Shown piece after piece: positions 38,975-50,894 of a DNA stretch of 64,000 nt; position 1 is the first letter of the stretch; each line of letters starts with the position of its first letter. A program made the position numbers and the translations under genes. Source of the DNA: Allolobophora icterica (taxonomy: Eukaryota; Annelida; Clitellata; Crassiclitellata; Lumbricidae); contig OY744608.1 of NCBI GenBank assembly GCA_963556255.1, positions 9,981,103-10,045,102 of the forward strand. Direction: 5' to 3'. Under the pieces are notes generated by a model. It ran no database searches. It saw only the letters and a list, made by a program, of their open reading frames with translations, and was not told the DNA's origin.

Positions 38975-39509
38975 TGTGACGGAAATAGGTTTCCTGTGTT
39001 GGCGAACATTCGGGTGTTTTGTTGGCCGGAATGGGCCTTGATAACTATGTATGTACGCCAAAGGCGGCGGCGAACTTTTTAGTGTTCGCCAGGACAATTG
39101 GACGTTGTGTAGAACTTTATACTTTCGCCGTGCCATTTCCGGCTAACTTTTAGATAGTATTTGCCTGTGTTTGATGGTCTGACAGATAGATTTGTTCGCT
39201 TTAAAGTTCGCCTGTTGGTGGCGGAAATTCGCCTGTTCGCTTGGCTTGATCTATGTTCGCCAGTAGTCAGAATGTTCGCCTGTAAACGCTATATAAGGAC
39301 CTTATATAGAGTAAGGGCGCTTACTTCGTCTTGTCTCGCTTGTGGTTATGCGTTCGGAGCGTGTGTTCGCTCGTGGATTTTCGTTTGGATCGTTGACATA
39401 GCTCTTCGTGGATCTTCTGTATTTTCGTGCAGTAGTAGATGTACAATTTATTGAAAGAAGAATCTCGGTCGTTGCGAAATAAAGAGTTTTAATTTACGGC
39501 GAAAACAGT
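38975..39509 (+). mobile_element. Possible solo LTR
   Basis: Starts TGTGACGG, a Gypsy-like LTR opening, and can be closed at a CA at 39508-39509. It has a TATATAA box at 39290-39296 and AATAAA at 39478-39483, the U3-R-U5 order. GTTCGCC words recur eight or so times in the first half. No 5-bp target duplication could be found, so the borders and the assignment are tentative. Confidence 0.4.
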
Positions 39510-39547
39510 CTTTTCTTATTTTAAATCTTTGGCCAAAAAGCTGAAGT

Positions 39548-39925
39548 CGAGCTCAACGGATATTAGCGACGGTCGTGAGGCATCCTGAAGTCGCGACACG
39601 AGCCGTCTGCTGCCTTATCGGAAACACCTTACAGAAGTCCGGTCCCCTGGAAGTAGTAGTTCGCGACACTACGCTCCTGGTCGCCACTTCCGATCTTCGG
39701 GAATGCCTGGCTACTCATTGTGCCTTTTGCCCGCTCAGCCACCATGTAGATCCGTGTTTTTCAGTGGTGGCCCGACGGCATGGAACGGGCTTCCCGGATC
39801 TATGCCTGTTATCGAGAGCTCTTATACATTCTATACTCGATTGAAAACTATCTTGTTTGGCCGTGCAGGAGGCGGGAGCACCTCTGAGTAGCCCCCCTAA
39901 GGAGGTGCTAAATAAATACTCGAAT
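39548..39925 (+). pseudogene. CR1/L2-like LINE C-terminus (3' piece of the nested LINE)
   Basis: A frame reads VFFSGGPTAWNGLP then FYTRLKTILF, the conserved GP-x-x-WN-x-LP ... F-x-x-x-LKT-x-LF end of CR1/L2-type proteins. It finishes with AGGAGGTGCTAAATAAAT and short GAATGAATT repeats. It probably continues the fragment at 38345-38615, separated by later insertions. Confidence 0.75.
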
Positions 39926-40969
39926 GAATTAATGAATAAATAGCACAACTCATAAATTTGAGCATTTCACAAATGTGGCTTCCAGATTGAGTTGCGTTAA
40001 TTAGATTCAAAGCATTTTTGCAACGTGAATGCCGATAATTATTTATTTTGGTAGTTGGGGCCTTTTTCATGTGCTCGCTCCCTCTGGTGTTGAAACCTGG
40101 CTACGCCACTGGTTTCAGCGTTGCATATAAGTAGGTAAGTAAGTATATAGCTGCGTTTTCGGTAAAAACAAATACGGACGATGACACGAGATATCACTCT
40201 GGGTAAAAGGGACTTGTGAAAATAAACTCCGGTCTTACTTAAGCGTAGGCCTCCAACTGCAGCTATAGATATAAGTGACAAGATACTGAAGCAGAATATC
40301 CCACTTAAAGTCTCCCTGGTGAATCTGTTTCGGAAAAGATTCTCTCCGGCAGATCTGTTTCAGAATAAATTCGCCCCCTGGAGACTACAGGTATATTCTA
40401 AAACAAAGTTTCTGGGGAGAAAATGTTTCATAGTAGGCCTACATTGATATTATCTCTCCCGGAAAAACTTTATTCTGTGAGAGATATCGTCATATTTCTT
40501 TTAAAGTTAATGATGATTTAAGCAGGTGGCTGTTTCTAGCTTTATTGTAAAACTATTTAGTATTTTTAAACTATATATTACAATTATGACCTGAAATTTG
40601 CGAGGAGAACTCAAAGGCAACAGGGGAGACATTATTTCATTGCGGGGAGACTCTGTTTTTGGGGAAGATTTTATATCCTGACACCGGGGACGTTTATCAG
40701 ATGTTTTAGGATAGTCTGGACCAGTGGAGGAAATCCTCTTCACTATAAATTGCACCATAACGATAGGCATTATGAAAGACGTATGGCTGAGTAATGAGTA
40801 TCCATTGTGTACGAAAGGCAGGAACTCTAAACAGCAGAATAAACAGCTGCTGTGAATAAGTGATGGCAAGGACACGAGTGGTTTGTAAATGCGATGTACC
40901 CAGGAAATTTCCAACACTGAGCTGTAAACCTGCGTATAGTCAGTGGTAGGAAATGTTCTGTCTGGCCAG

Positions 40970-41332
40970 CAGTGCCGGATTTAGGCATAAGCTAAAAAAA
41001 AGCCACAGCTTGGGGCCTCATAATCCGCAGGGGCCTAAAAATCAGAATTTGTTTGGGGTGCTTTTAAAAATTTACATAGACCCTATATATTATTATGTAG
41101 AACCTAAACGCCCGCTGTAGCAAATTCCATCTCGTCTGAGTAGCCTAAACGCATTAATTTGAAAATAATTGGAATTTTTCGCTATAAATGCCTTGCTATT
41201 AGGCCCTAAATAATTTAAAGGCATATAATTTACGTTTTCAAGATTTGTGAGACTTTCTGGTGTAATTTTTTACAAGGGGCCTCCAAGCTTTATATATAGC
41301 TTAGGGTCTAACCATGTCTACGTTCGGCACTG
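40970..41332. mobile_element. Non-autonomous hAT element, 363 bp
   Basis: Left end CAGTGCCGGATTTAG and reverse-complemented right end CAGTGCCGAACGTAG. Flanks CTGGCCAG (40962-40969) and GTGGCCGG (41333-41340) agree at 6 of 8 bases. GGGGCCT words are present near both ends. Confidence 0.8.
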
Positions 41333-41774
41333 GTGGCCGGAAGTATGGCTAATGACATCGGAACTCTTTCTAATCTCTACTCCGGAAACTTCTACGGTGC
41401 AGTGTGATCCTAATGCACCCTGCATCAATCGAAGATCGTCTGTGAGCAAAACCACATTTTAAACACAATCTTTTTGATTTCCTAAGCACTTCTGACAGGT
41501 GTGCAATGAAGACTTAACTGGTGGTCCTAAGAAGGACTAGGGGGATTGAATCTCTCCCAAACCCCCGACAATTCCGACCCTGGGTATCTTTATTCAAAGG
41601 ATGAAGTTGTTGATGATAGTGTTCCTGATTAATATTCGTCGGATGAGCCGTGAAGCTAATGACGTCTACTGTACATCAATTGGGTTGTGTCATTTCAGTC
41701 CATCGCAATGATCGATGATTGTGTAGCATTTAAAAATTCAGATCCACGCGTTAGCAGTCATCATCATCATCATC

Positions 41775-42155
41775 ATGAATAGGTTATAGAATTCATTATT
41801 AGGTGATCGAATTCATTATTAGGTTATCGAATTCATTATTAGGTTATCGAATTCATTATTAGGTTATTGAATTCATTATTAGGTTATCGAATTTATTAGT
41901 AGCTCGAATTCTTTTGTAGCTGACGGAATTCATTAATAAGTGATCGAATTCATTATTAGGTGATGGAATTAACTATTAGGTGATGTAATTCGTTATTAGG
42001 TGATCGAATTAATTATTAGGTGATCGAAGTAATTATTGGATGATCGAATTAATTAGTAGCTGATCGAATTCGTTATTAGGTGATCGAATTCATTATTAGG
42101 TGATCGAATTAATTAGTAGCTGATCGAATTCGTTATTAGGTGATCCAATTCGAAT
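41775..42155. repeat. 20-bp minisatellite with EcoRI-type GAATTC in most units
   Basis: About 17 units of ATCGAATTCATTATTAGGTG with AATTAATTAGTAGCTG variants. The order of variants suggests two rounds of block duplication (42060-42140). Confidence 0.92.
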
Positions 42156-42209
42156 TCACAACCTTTTGTTAAGATGAAGCGCGCTGCATCAACACTGATC
42201 TTTTCGAAT

Positions 42210-42280
42210 TTGACCTTTCTCTGACCTTTCTCTGACCTTTCTCTGACCTTTCTCTAACCTTTCTCTGACCTTTTGAATTT
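42210..42280. repeat. 11-12-bp repeat (TCTGACCTTTC)n
   Basis: Six adjoining units ending in GACCTTTTGAATTTCG. Confidence 0.9.
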
Positions 42281-42429
42281 CGACCCGACTCATATCCAAT
42301 GCATTATTGATTTCACTTCGAATCGATCATCGACTGACGTTTTATGTATCACGATCGTGGCGCTACATAAATCCGTAGATTAGATTAGATTAGTCTCGAA
42401 TAGATAACATTATATTACATGAGATACAC

Positions 42430-42486
42430 ATACATACATACATACATACATACATACATACATACATACATACATACATACATACA

Positions 42487-42516
<30 letters not shown>
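42430..42516. repeat. (CATA)n microsatellite next to a LINE-type tail
   Basis: About 21 units. Upstream at 42358-42390 is GGCGCTACATAAATCCG followed by three GATTA units, a plus-strand LINE tail with its terminal short repeats. Confidence 0.9.
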
Positions 42517-42519
<3 letters not shown>

Positions 42520-42984
42520 TACATTACATTAAATCAAGCTATCGTCTCTCGAAAGGGCACGACCATAAAATGTATTATGGTTAGAGAGCATTATTCTACA
42601 GGCAGGAATAATTGTCTAGATGAAGATCAATCAGTTGAATAGATATCTCAACATTTAGCATCATTACAGTGGCCCTTCAGACCAAGTTGATAATGAAATT
42701 GGCAATGAAATTGAAACAGGCCTTTGGTTGCAAGACAGAAGAAGCACTCTAATCAAACATGTATTAATTACAAAGTAGAATAATTAGCAGGTTATCTCGA
42801 TGATAAATGCCGAAGGTTGTTCACATCAGAAACCTCTGAATGAAATATAGTTAATGTATATGTGTGCACGTATAGATATATGTATGTAAATATGTAGGTA
42901 TATAAGTATGTATGCATACATGTATGCAATATGTATACAGATATGTATGTATGTATGCACTTATGCTTGCACGTGTTCTCGTAA

Positions 42985-43205
42985 ATGCCCATTAAACGGT
43001 GCCCTTCAAGAAAGCTTTTCCTGACACAGCAACGCTTCCATGCGCTTAAGGAAAGAATAGAGCCACAAAAGAGGTCTCATGGTGCAGGTTGCTAGGCAAC
43101 CTGTTCCAGATTTATGGACCTGCTACAGCGAATCTTCTGTGTTACATTGTGGAAGTTCGAGACCATGGAACAATCAGGTCGCCCGTATGCAGTTGTATGT
43201 ACAAA
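42985..43205 (-). pseudogene. CR1/L2-like LINE C-terminus
   Basis: Minus-strand frame reads VAGP, a stop, then IWNRLPSNLHHETSF and, after another stop, GKAFLKGTV. This is the GP-x-x-WN-x-LP block and the following helix. It lies immediately left of the pogo-type transposon. Confidence 0.65.
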
Positions 43206-44099
43206 CGTACTTCTGCACATACGTAGGGTAAAGTAGCCTTTTATGGGCACCCTCCATATATGGGCACCCCAGAAGAAAAGTGGTAACAAAAATATTCTCG
43301 TATCGCCAGCTGTCGAATTCCAGTAGAACTACAGCGCAGTGTCTTAGTTATTTACTCAAAATTAAACTCTGTATGGTGTATGTCTGAATTTTCACGTAAA
43401 TCATCGTATCATTTATAAACGTTGGCAAAAAAGTTAACATTTTAACAATTTCCGTTTTCGTGCATAACTTTTGGTGTAGCTGATGGATGACGTTAAGGTA
43501 ACTGTTTCTGTTTTGACAATTGTTTTATGATAACGTTGATGGGCGGTAATAGGTGATCGTGATACTGCAGTTTTGTATGGCTGACTTTGAAGCGTGCCAT
43601 AGGTGCCAGCCCAATATGGGCATTATTCTGATTCCTTAATATGGGCAGGTGCCCATATTAAGGCAGCAGAATTAAGTCCATATTAAGTCTATTGCCCATA
43701 TTAAGTCTATTGGTAATTTTTATAAGTCAGTATATTGTACTGAAAAAATACTTTTAGCATAATGCAAAAATATATAATCTAAACCAAACCTAACTTCATA
43801 GCTACGGGCTAGTGGCCTTTGAAAATGCCACTTGTGTTCAACAGGTCGTTTACTGTCACTTATACGTGTACTTTAACTCATGTTGTTTGTCAAAATTTCA
43901 GAATATGGCGTTAAAAGTGTGGGACGACCAAGCGCTTTCCAAACTCCTTCACCTTTTCCCGCTTTTTTACATGCCTTTGTTAAGTTCCCCGTGGAATACT
44001 ATATTGTTTTGCTGATTTCTTTCTCCCCATTCCATTCTGAAGAACAGCTGCCACCGCTAGTTTGAGAATATTCACTCCAATGGCCTCTCTTCTTTACTG

Positions 44100-44720
44100 A
44101 TGCCATATTCTGAAATTTTAAGGCAGTTTGTGTTTCCCTCTCACTGCACGCATAAAATGCAACCGCTCGATGTTTCTGTATTTAAAAGTATAAATCTCTA
44201 CTGTGACAAAGCTTTATTCCGTAAGGAAGATTTCATAGCAGCTGAAATGACTGATCGAGACATGTCACCTACAAACGGACTAAATGATACAACAGTCTCG
44301 GCTGATCCATCATTAGATATTCATAACATCACGCCTCTTCAGTTAACATCAACCACTTCAGACATCTTGCTTACATCACCAACATCATATGGACAAAAGA
44401 CATTGTCTGATGAACCAACAGTCGCTGGTCCAAGCACTTTGTCTGACGAGCCAGTTGCTGGTCCAAGCACTTTGCCTGATGAGACAGTTGCTGGCCAAAG
44501 CACTTTGCCTGATGAGCCAGTTGCTGGTCCAAGCACTTTGCCTGATGAGACAGTTGCTGGCCCAAGCACTTTGCCTGATAACCAGTTGCTGATCCAAGCA
44601 CTTTACCTGATGAGCCAGTTGCTGGTCTAAGCACTTTGCCTGATGAGCCAGTTGCTGGTCTTAGCACTTTGCCTGATGAGCCAGTTGCTGGTCCAAACAC
44701 TTTGCCTGATGAGCTATTGA
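44100..44720 (+). pseudogene. pogo-like transposase fragment with repeat-expanded C-terminal region
   Basis: Reads FPSHCTHKMQPLDVSVFKS, the strongly conserved PPHTTHKLQPLDV-x-VF-x-P block around the third catalytic residue of pogo/Tigger (DDE_1) transposases. It is followed by an S/T-rich tail and then about nine 33-bp units encoding DEPVAGPSTLP, shifted out of frame at about 44581. A KSGKRKRKCAHAK stretch near 44762 lies in another frame. The N-terminal CENP-B-like DNA-binding region is not convincingly preserved. Confidence 0.8.
44400..44715. repeat. 33-bp minisatellite within transposase coding sequence
   Basis: Units follow CCTGATGAGCCAGTTGCTGG then TCCAAGCACTTTG, with ACA/CCA variation (T versus P). 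A unit length divisible by three kept the frame until a small deletion at about 44581. Confidence 0.93.
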
Positions 44721-45574
44721 TATTTACATTTCAGGTTATGTTTCTGACTCCAAAAATATCTCTAAATCAGGAAAACGTAAAAGAAAATGTGCACATGCAA
44801 AAATTGTAACAGCATCTCCTTACAAAATGATTTGAAAGAAATCAAAAAGAAAGAGAATGAAGAAGCAGAAACAAAGGAAATGAATAATAAATGCAGACTT
44901 GAAAACAAACAAAAACACCAGTCCGTAAACTTCATACTGTACAAAAGACAACAAACAAAGACAAACAAGGAAAAAGCACAACTAAAGAGAGAGTAGTACT
45001 AACAAAAGCAATTGTCTCAATACCGTGTGCAGAAGGATACGGAATTCTAGATGATGAAAACTTCACTTGTCGACCTTGTGTTGAATAGCCAACATCGACT
45101 TGCGTGGTCAATCACTTTTAGGTTTTAAGCTTCTTGGAGTTTCAGATCTTTCAAGTGTTAATGCAGGCTTAGTAGTTGATAAACATATACGGATTTATTT
45201 TGAAATTTTATTATAATTTTGCAATTGCCATTCACAATTAATTTCAACGTTACATTTAACTTTTGACTACATACGTTTGAACTTAATATGGGCATGGGTG
45301 CCCATCATTAAGACACCAGTGCTTATTATGGGCACCACAGGGCTCTTTTTATTTTCAATATTTTCGAGGTAAATTTTGACATCTGATTGTTATTTCAATG
45401 AGCATCTAGTGACAAAAGTGTTGAAAATTAGTTTGCCAAACATTGTTTTGTTTGGTCCTAATTTGATTATGAGCTATAAGATAAAATCCTTAAGGTGCCC
45501 ATAATTGGGCACTTTACCCTATGCTTGTGATGTATATATGTACGTATGTATTGTATTGTTTTATTTGTATTTAC

Positions 45575-45905
45575 GAATTTGTATAGCGCCATTTATTGAA
45601 CAAAGTACTCGGGGCTCTCCACAGCCTGACAGTCGCGGTGAAATAGTTGAGCTTTAAGACCATAAATGAACTAAAGTAATAGTTCTTAATTATCTCAGGT
45701 GATAGTAGCAAAAGCTAGTTAGCTTCGAGAAATAGTCAGAGGAAGGGAGAGTATTATTTTCAAGGATCAGTACTGATTTCGGACATTTGAGGAAGGAAAG
45801 GCATTAGACAGCATGGGATAGACATTCTTGGAAATCAGTTGCCTTGTTCCAAACCATGTTAGCTGCAGTATGTTATGCGGGATTAAGGGGAAGATCGCTA
45901 CACGA
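45575..45905 (-). mobile_element. LINE 3' fragment (CR1/L2-like)
   Basis: A minus-strand tail GGCGCTATACAAATTCG is at 45575-45591. An upstream frame reads NMVWNKATDF in the place of the WN-x-LP block. Degenerate. Confidence 0.5.
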
Positions 45906-46124
45906 CATCCAGTATTGAATGGAATTAGACAGTGTACCAATGGATCCAGCAAACCTCTCAGAAGGAAATCCGTTGTGTCTTTTGAGTGGCAAATAACTTG
46001 AAATAAGCCAATGATTGCTACAAATTGCATTGTCAGAAGCAATACCTGTTAACTCAACGTCATTCTGTTGACAAGGAACGATTGGAACAGTTGTCTGTAT
46101 CAGTTATCTTTGTTGTTTATGCAG

Positions 46125-46269
46125 CGCGTGAATAACAAGCGAGTGAGTGAGGAGACGTTCTATGCTCTCGTCCAGTTCTTTATCATCGTTCTGTTTGAGT
46201 GTAACGAGGCTGACGACTACGGTCCGGCAAAGACTCTCATGAACATGTGCTTCACATTCCACTGCGAAG
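46125..46269 (+). CDS. KIAA0513: KIAA0513 homologue, visible exon 3 (SBF2-like block)
   Basis: The acceptor TTTGTTGTTTATGCAG ends at 46124 and the donor GTAGGC begins at 46270. The exon reads [19 protein letters not shown], then [20 protein letters not shown] and MCFTFHCE, ending one base into a codon. Vertebrate KIAA0513 has CVSEATFYRLVQ, VLFEC-x-x-x-DDFGPAKNLM and MCFTYY at this place. This is the best-conserved part of the family. The frame is open throughout with no stop or shift. A 350-bp microsatellite begins about 20 bases past the donor site. Confidence 0.93.
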
Positions 46270-46287
46270 GTAGGCTATATTACGTGT

Positions 46288-46640
<353 letters not shown>

Positions 46641-46644
46641 ATAT

Positions 46645-46735
46645 GATACACTTATATAGCGCCCCTTCAAGAAATCTACTCAGTGGTGCTCCAGGCCCAG
46701 GCCCGGTCACAAAAAAGGTCTTAAAGAAAGGTGTA
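46645..46735 (-). mobile_element. LINE/SINE 3' tail fragment
   Basis: GGGGCGCTATATAAGTGTATC on the minus strand, preceded by a GAGCACCACTGAGTAG block also seen at 58690 and 58900. It abuts the TATC array directly. Confidence 0.6.
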
Positions 46736-46859
46736 TATTTATGTATTCTTTAATATTCATTCATCCATTTGCTTATCTATCATTAACTTATTTTAATTTA
46801 TACCTATATTGCACTTATCATGTTTGCATGGGAAGTAAATCAATCTAACACTCAGGCTA

Positions 46860-46975
46860 GAGTCGTGCGCGAACAATTTGAGTTAATCAGGAGTCGACTC
46901 AGCATGCTCGAATCCGCAAGCGCTGGATTACAGACTCAGCGTTCTGCTTGACAGACCACTATGTCATTATAATAA
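46860..46975 (-). mobile_element. Possible tRNA-derived SINE head
   Basis: On the minus strand TGACATAGTGG matches the pol III A box at 10 of 11 positions. About 40 nt later GGATTCGAGC resembles a B box. Spacing fits a tRNA. The fold is poor, so it is not a functional tRNA. Confidence 0.4.
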
Positions 46976-48370
46976 AGACACTTAAATGTGTTTCCGTGCA
47001 TTGTTTGTTAATGTTTCGTTAAGCATTATGTGTCACAGTAATATTGAAGTCGCCGCAAGATGTGGCTGATTGTTATTTAGTATAATTTTATGTAAATCTC
47101 TTAAGTGTCTCTGTGCCATACCAATACTGCTGCGACACGTAGAGCTCTTTAGACCGGCATTCCAATAATAGATTAATGGCAACACTCTTGCTTGCAGAAC
47201 ATAAGATCTTGAAAGATGCGGTTCAATACTCGCCACCAAAAGGTCGACTCAGCCTTCCACTTCTTAGGGGGCAGCAGTAAAATGAGCGGGCGCCTAACAG
47301 GCTGCCAAGACGGTTCTATAAGATTTTGATAATTGCACTGTCATATGTTTCAATGTTACTTACTGCGGTGTGTCAGTGAGCTAGTCGATAAACACGATTA
47401 TTATTATTATTAATTAATAATCATCGATTTCTTCATATATACCAGCATTATCTGTGACATCGTTACCGTCTGTGCCTTCATTCTCGTCATAATTTTTTAC
47501 CTTCATCACCATTATTGTCTTCTTATCCTCATCATCGTACCTTCGTCCATTACCACATTTACCTTCGTCCTCACTAAGCAAATGTATGAGTTAAGGTAGA
47601 TAAGAAAGTGGATGTTGTTTCCTTGATAGCGGCGCGTTGAAAATGAGAAATGATGGAATAAAAAAAGTCAAAATATATGTAGACATGTATGCATATATGT
47701 TTGTGTATATCTATGTATGAATAAAATGCATATATGTACAATACATTAGCATAGCCCGCGCAAAGCACCTGCCCATTAGTGCAGAAAATTGTACCTACTG
47801 GGGGGGGAAATGACCATTTGCCTCTCGTTAGTTACAACTTTGCCAGCTCCCTGTTTCTACTCTTCCCCTCCCTAATCCCTACACCTTCCCTTCCTGATAA
47901 ACATTTCTTTTAAAGGACCCTGAATATGAACCCTGGACGTCGAGGTGCAAAGCCGACTCGTTAGTTCTTGACCACTCTAACCTTCGTTCTCCTAAATGGC
48001 GGCTTTCGACGAAATCCTGTGACGGCTGTCGGCAAAAATAAAGAGGAACATAATATGGCGATTAGACTGAAAAGCTTCCGCCGACAATTAGCAGATCACT
48101 TCTAACATTTCTTTCGACTCGTTGCCTGGCAACCTATTTTGTATCCTAGCAACCGTCAAAGGACCAGCTGTGCACAAGCTCACTGTCAGCGCCTCAGGAT
48201 TAGAAGATGTGATGTCGCGTCGCTATGGATACCATCGACCAATAAAAAACCTGGGCAAGAGAGAAAGACGAGAACGGCAGAGGCAGCCGTTAGATGTCGC
48301 TAAGCACTGCATGCTAAAACTACTTTACACGTCAGCTGTACTTCGTCATCCGTGTAGAGAAATGACGAAA
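46976..48370. other. Intronic sequence, nothing firmly recognised
   Basis: A minus frame at 47033-47239 (VLPLIYYWNAGL) faintly resembles a post-RT LINE segment. No tandem repeats of note. Confidence 0.4.
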
Positions 48371-48379
48371 TAATGGACA

Positions 48380-48625
48380 GTTTAATGCTTGACGAGCAGA
48401 GGAAGCTTTCATGTTTCGGGCATGTGCTGTGGAAGAGTGGAGACTGTCTGGAGATGGAGATTAGCCAAGGTACAGTTCCTGGATAAAGAGCTCAAGGGAG
48501 ATCTAAAATGGCGTCGATTGAATTATATCATTCGATTGGTTGTTGAAAGAGACAAGAAACAGAAGTGGATGGAAGAAGATTGTCCGGGGTGCGAACAATC
48601 CTCGGATCGAGGGCAGTTTTAAGAG
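48380..48625 (+). pseudogene. LINE reverse transcriptase C-terminus, remnant
   Basis: Reads RKLSCFGHVLWKSGDCLEME and QGTVPG, then across a frameshift IIRLVVERDKKQKWMEEDCP. This follows the W-x-GHV-x-R ... GTVPG-x-R-x-RGR ... R-x-KW pattern of RTE/Jockey-like LINE C-termini, as at 3285-3504. Stops and shifts show that it is dead. Confidence 0.65.
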
Positions 48626-48639
48626 AGGACACAAATGCT

Positions 48640-50265
48640 TGACAAATCTATTTAATTATCAATTTATAACTCAGCCTTATTTTTAATTTTATACACAGAA
48701 ATATAACATAACATAACATTTTATTGGTCCAAGTAACAGTGAAAAAGAAAGAAAATACAAGTGTATCAACCAATATTACTAGTTATATAGTGCCATAACA
48801 TGCATTGTATATATAATGCCATAACCGATACTAGCTATATAATGCCATAATATGTATCAATAGCATACATAGATATATGCTGAAGTGAAGTAAGTTTGGT
48901 TCATGGTACACAATGGGAGACCCAAAAATATGTAAATATGACACAGACACAAGACGCCATAGAAGTTAGGGGAATTGACTGCGTGGTATTGAAGGTCAGG
49001 CAGAGAAGGAGATATCGAGAATAACAACGAAACCTGGATGGTACAGGATTTTAAAGCAGTTCTAGGTTGATATGACCGACCTATAATATGAACGAGATTA
49101 CGATTACGATAGGCTAGAAGAGTTAGACGGACAGGAACACAACGACAATGACACACGAACGCACATGGAGGTATAAGGAGAGATACAGGCACATACTCTA
49201 TAGGCAAGGGCAGTGATCTCAAAGAACTAGATTCAGTCGGACCTCAGTTTAGAGCATTAGTCAGCAGAGGAATCCTAGGGTGCTGGGCAGCCGCAGGCAA
49301 ACAGGCACCGATATTAAAGGCAAAAGGTTCTGTGCAAGGAAATGACTGACTAGCCGAGAAGCGTCTAGAGCTAGACTAAAATGGTCACTTGAATAGAGCA
49401 CAGGTAGAGATGGCATATTATTGGCTAAAGGAGTATTAGTAAGGTAGTGAGATTATATTAAGGAATCGAAGAACAGTGTCGAAGTGTACAGGATACGATG
49501 AGTAGCATGAAGTGGAAACAACGACTCGAAATAGCTGTTAAGAATAATTTTATACTGAAATAAAGACTAAGGGGAGATAGGAGATGGCAACAGACTGAGA
49601 GGGAGCGAGCCAGTGGACCGGCAGAGGTAGCTATCCGAGCGGTTTCTGAAAGACAGCCTGGAAGGCTTTCAGGTATAATATTTAGGTGTCTAACTGAACG
49701 GCATTTCGTGGTAGCTGATGTCGAATACGCACGGGAGCTCTGAGCGACCTCTGACGAAGAGGACAGGCTCACCTTTTGTGCTTCTGTTAATGGTACGTCT
49801 GTTAATTGTTGATAAATTATAATATTCGCTACCAAGTCGAATAGCTATTACCTTCATAGCTAGTTCCCCCCCCCGCTCCACAGCCTGACATAAACATGGT
49901 TCTAACAGCGGGCGACCAGTTGTTATTGGTTCCATGGGACCTAGCGGGATTTAACGTAATCCCTGATTGGGTCCTGTTAGGCAATTTTTGACCCGTTTTT
50001 AGTTTGGATGATTACAGTCCTGTGTTTTGCAGTTAAAACGGTCTTAACGTTTGGAAGGCAGAGGATCGGATGGATCAGGGTAGGAATTCTTCGAGAGGTG
50101 AGACCAATTTGGATTGGAAAGCCTGTGGAGTGATAAGTAGAGGAACCCGAGGCAGATGACGGTGGTTGAGGAAATGAGAAAATGAGGAATTCAGAAGGAA
50201 GTTCGTGCCATGTGTCGAATGCCGCGGAGGTCACAAATATGCATGAAGCAGGTGCGCACGAGGTT
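48640..50265. other. Intronic sequence, possibly old LINE material
   Basis: Three copies of TATATAGTGCCATAACATGCA-like words at 48780-48860. A minus frame near 50200 reads FDTWHELPSEF, which may be a LINE WN-x-LP block. Otherwise unrecognised. Confidence 0.35.
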
Positions 50266-50272
50266 GGAGATA

Positions 50273-50460
50273 CAGTGTTGGGCAATAGTTAACTAAAAAG
50301 TTGCTAACTTTTAGTTAAACTTAAATTTTTTTAGTTAAGGGTGAAGTTTAACTAGAAAAAAATAGTTTAGTTAAAACCACAGTTTAACTAATATTTTTCA
50401 GTTGCTACCTAAAAAGTTTAACTAACAAATCAGCAACTATGCAACTTTTTTCCGCAATGA
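50273..50460. mobile_element. Left end of a hAT-like element rich in AGTTAACT
   Basis: Starts CAGTGTTGGGCAATAG, a hAT-style terminus, and continues with many TAGTTAAC/GTTAACTA words in both orientations. No matching right end or target duplication was found. Confidence 0.4.
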
Positions 50461-50894
50461 ACACGGTCAACAACTCAACGCGACGTTTACTTACGTATTA
50501 ACACTGGTGTTGCCTCTGCATAGAATACACTATGTAGTAAGGCGCAGTGTAAATAGCGACATTGGTCTTTATCTTTATTATTCTTTATATGAGTTGATTG
50601 TAACAAAGATTTGAATTAAAGGCTACATCAGTAAAAATCAATAGTTTATTATTCACTACTTGCTTCACTGAGGTAAAACTGAATGAAGTCATTTTGTGTG
50701 AATAAAAGGATCTCTGGAAATATTGCGTCTACAACCCACTTTCTGAACCACATCAAGCTCTGATGAAACACCTGATCACCTTCTTTTCTTACGATCCAGA
50801 TACAAATTTGACAGTGGTCTTGCTGTTGCTGATCATTATTGTCATGAGTAACTGGTTTTATTACTCAAGTGAACTGCATTTTTCAAAGTATTGT

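Larger units (their letters stand above)
37628..40111 (+). mobile_element. hAT transposon, 2.5 kb, with perfect 8-bp TSD and transposase remnant
   Basis: TSD GTTTCAGC at 37620-37627 and 40112-40119. The left end CAGAGGCGTAGCTAGG and the reverse-complemented right end CAGTGGCGTAGCCAGG form a 16-bp inverted repeat with two mismatches. It contains a ZMYM1-like hAT transposase fragment, a plus-strand LINE fragment in two pieces, a degenerate tandem repeat and an LTR-like segment. The 8-bp duplication is intact although the contents are heavily decayed. Confidence 0.93.
43226..45519 (+). mobile_element. pogo/Tigger-type DNA transposon, 2.3 kb
   Basis: Flanked by TA on both sides (43224-43225, 45520-45521). 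Ends are inverted: GGGTAAAGTAGCC left and GGGTAAAGTGCCC from the right. Copies of TTAATATGGGCA cluster near both ends (43250-43700 and 45285-45515), including a near-perfect palindrome with 13-bp arms CTTAATATGGGCA at 43635-43662. The interior encodes a pogo-like DDE transposase fragment. Length, TA duplication and transposase type agree with the pogo branch of Tc1/mariner. Confidence 0.88.

Noticed and set aside
46860..46975. Functional tRNA gene
   Set aside because: A and B box resemblance is present but the anticodon and T stems do not pair properly; a SINE head is the better reading.
50200..50285. LINE C-terminus (FDTWHELPSEF)
   Set aside because: Only one motif-like stretch, with no tail or second block; kept as a possibility and not called.
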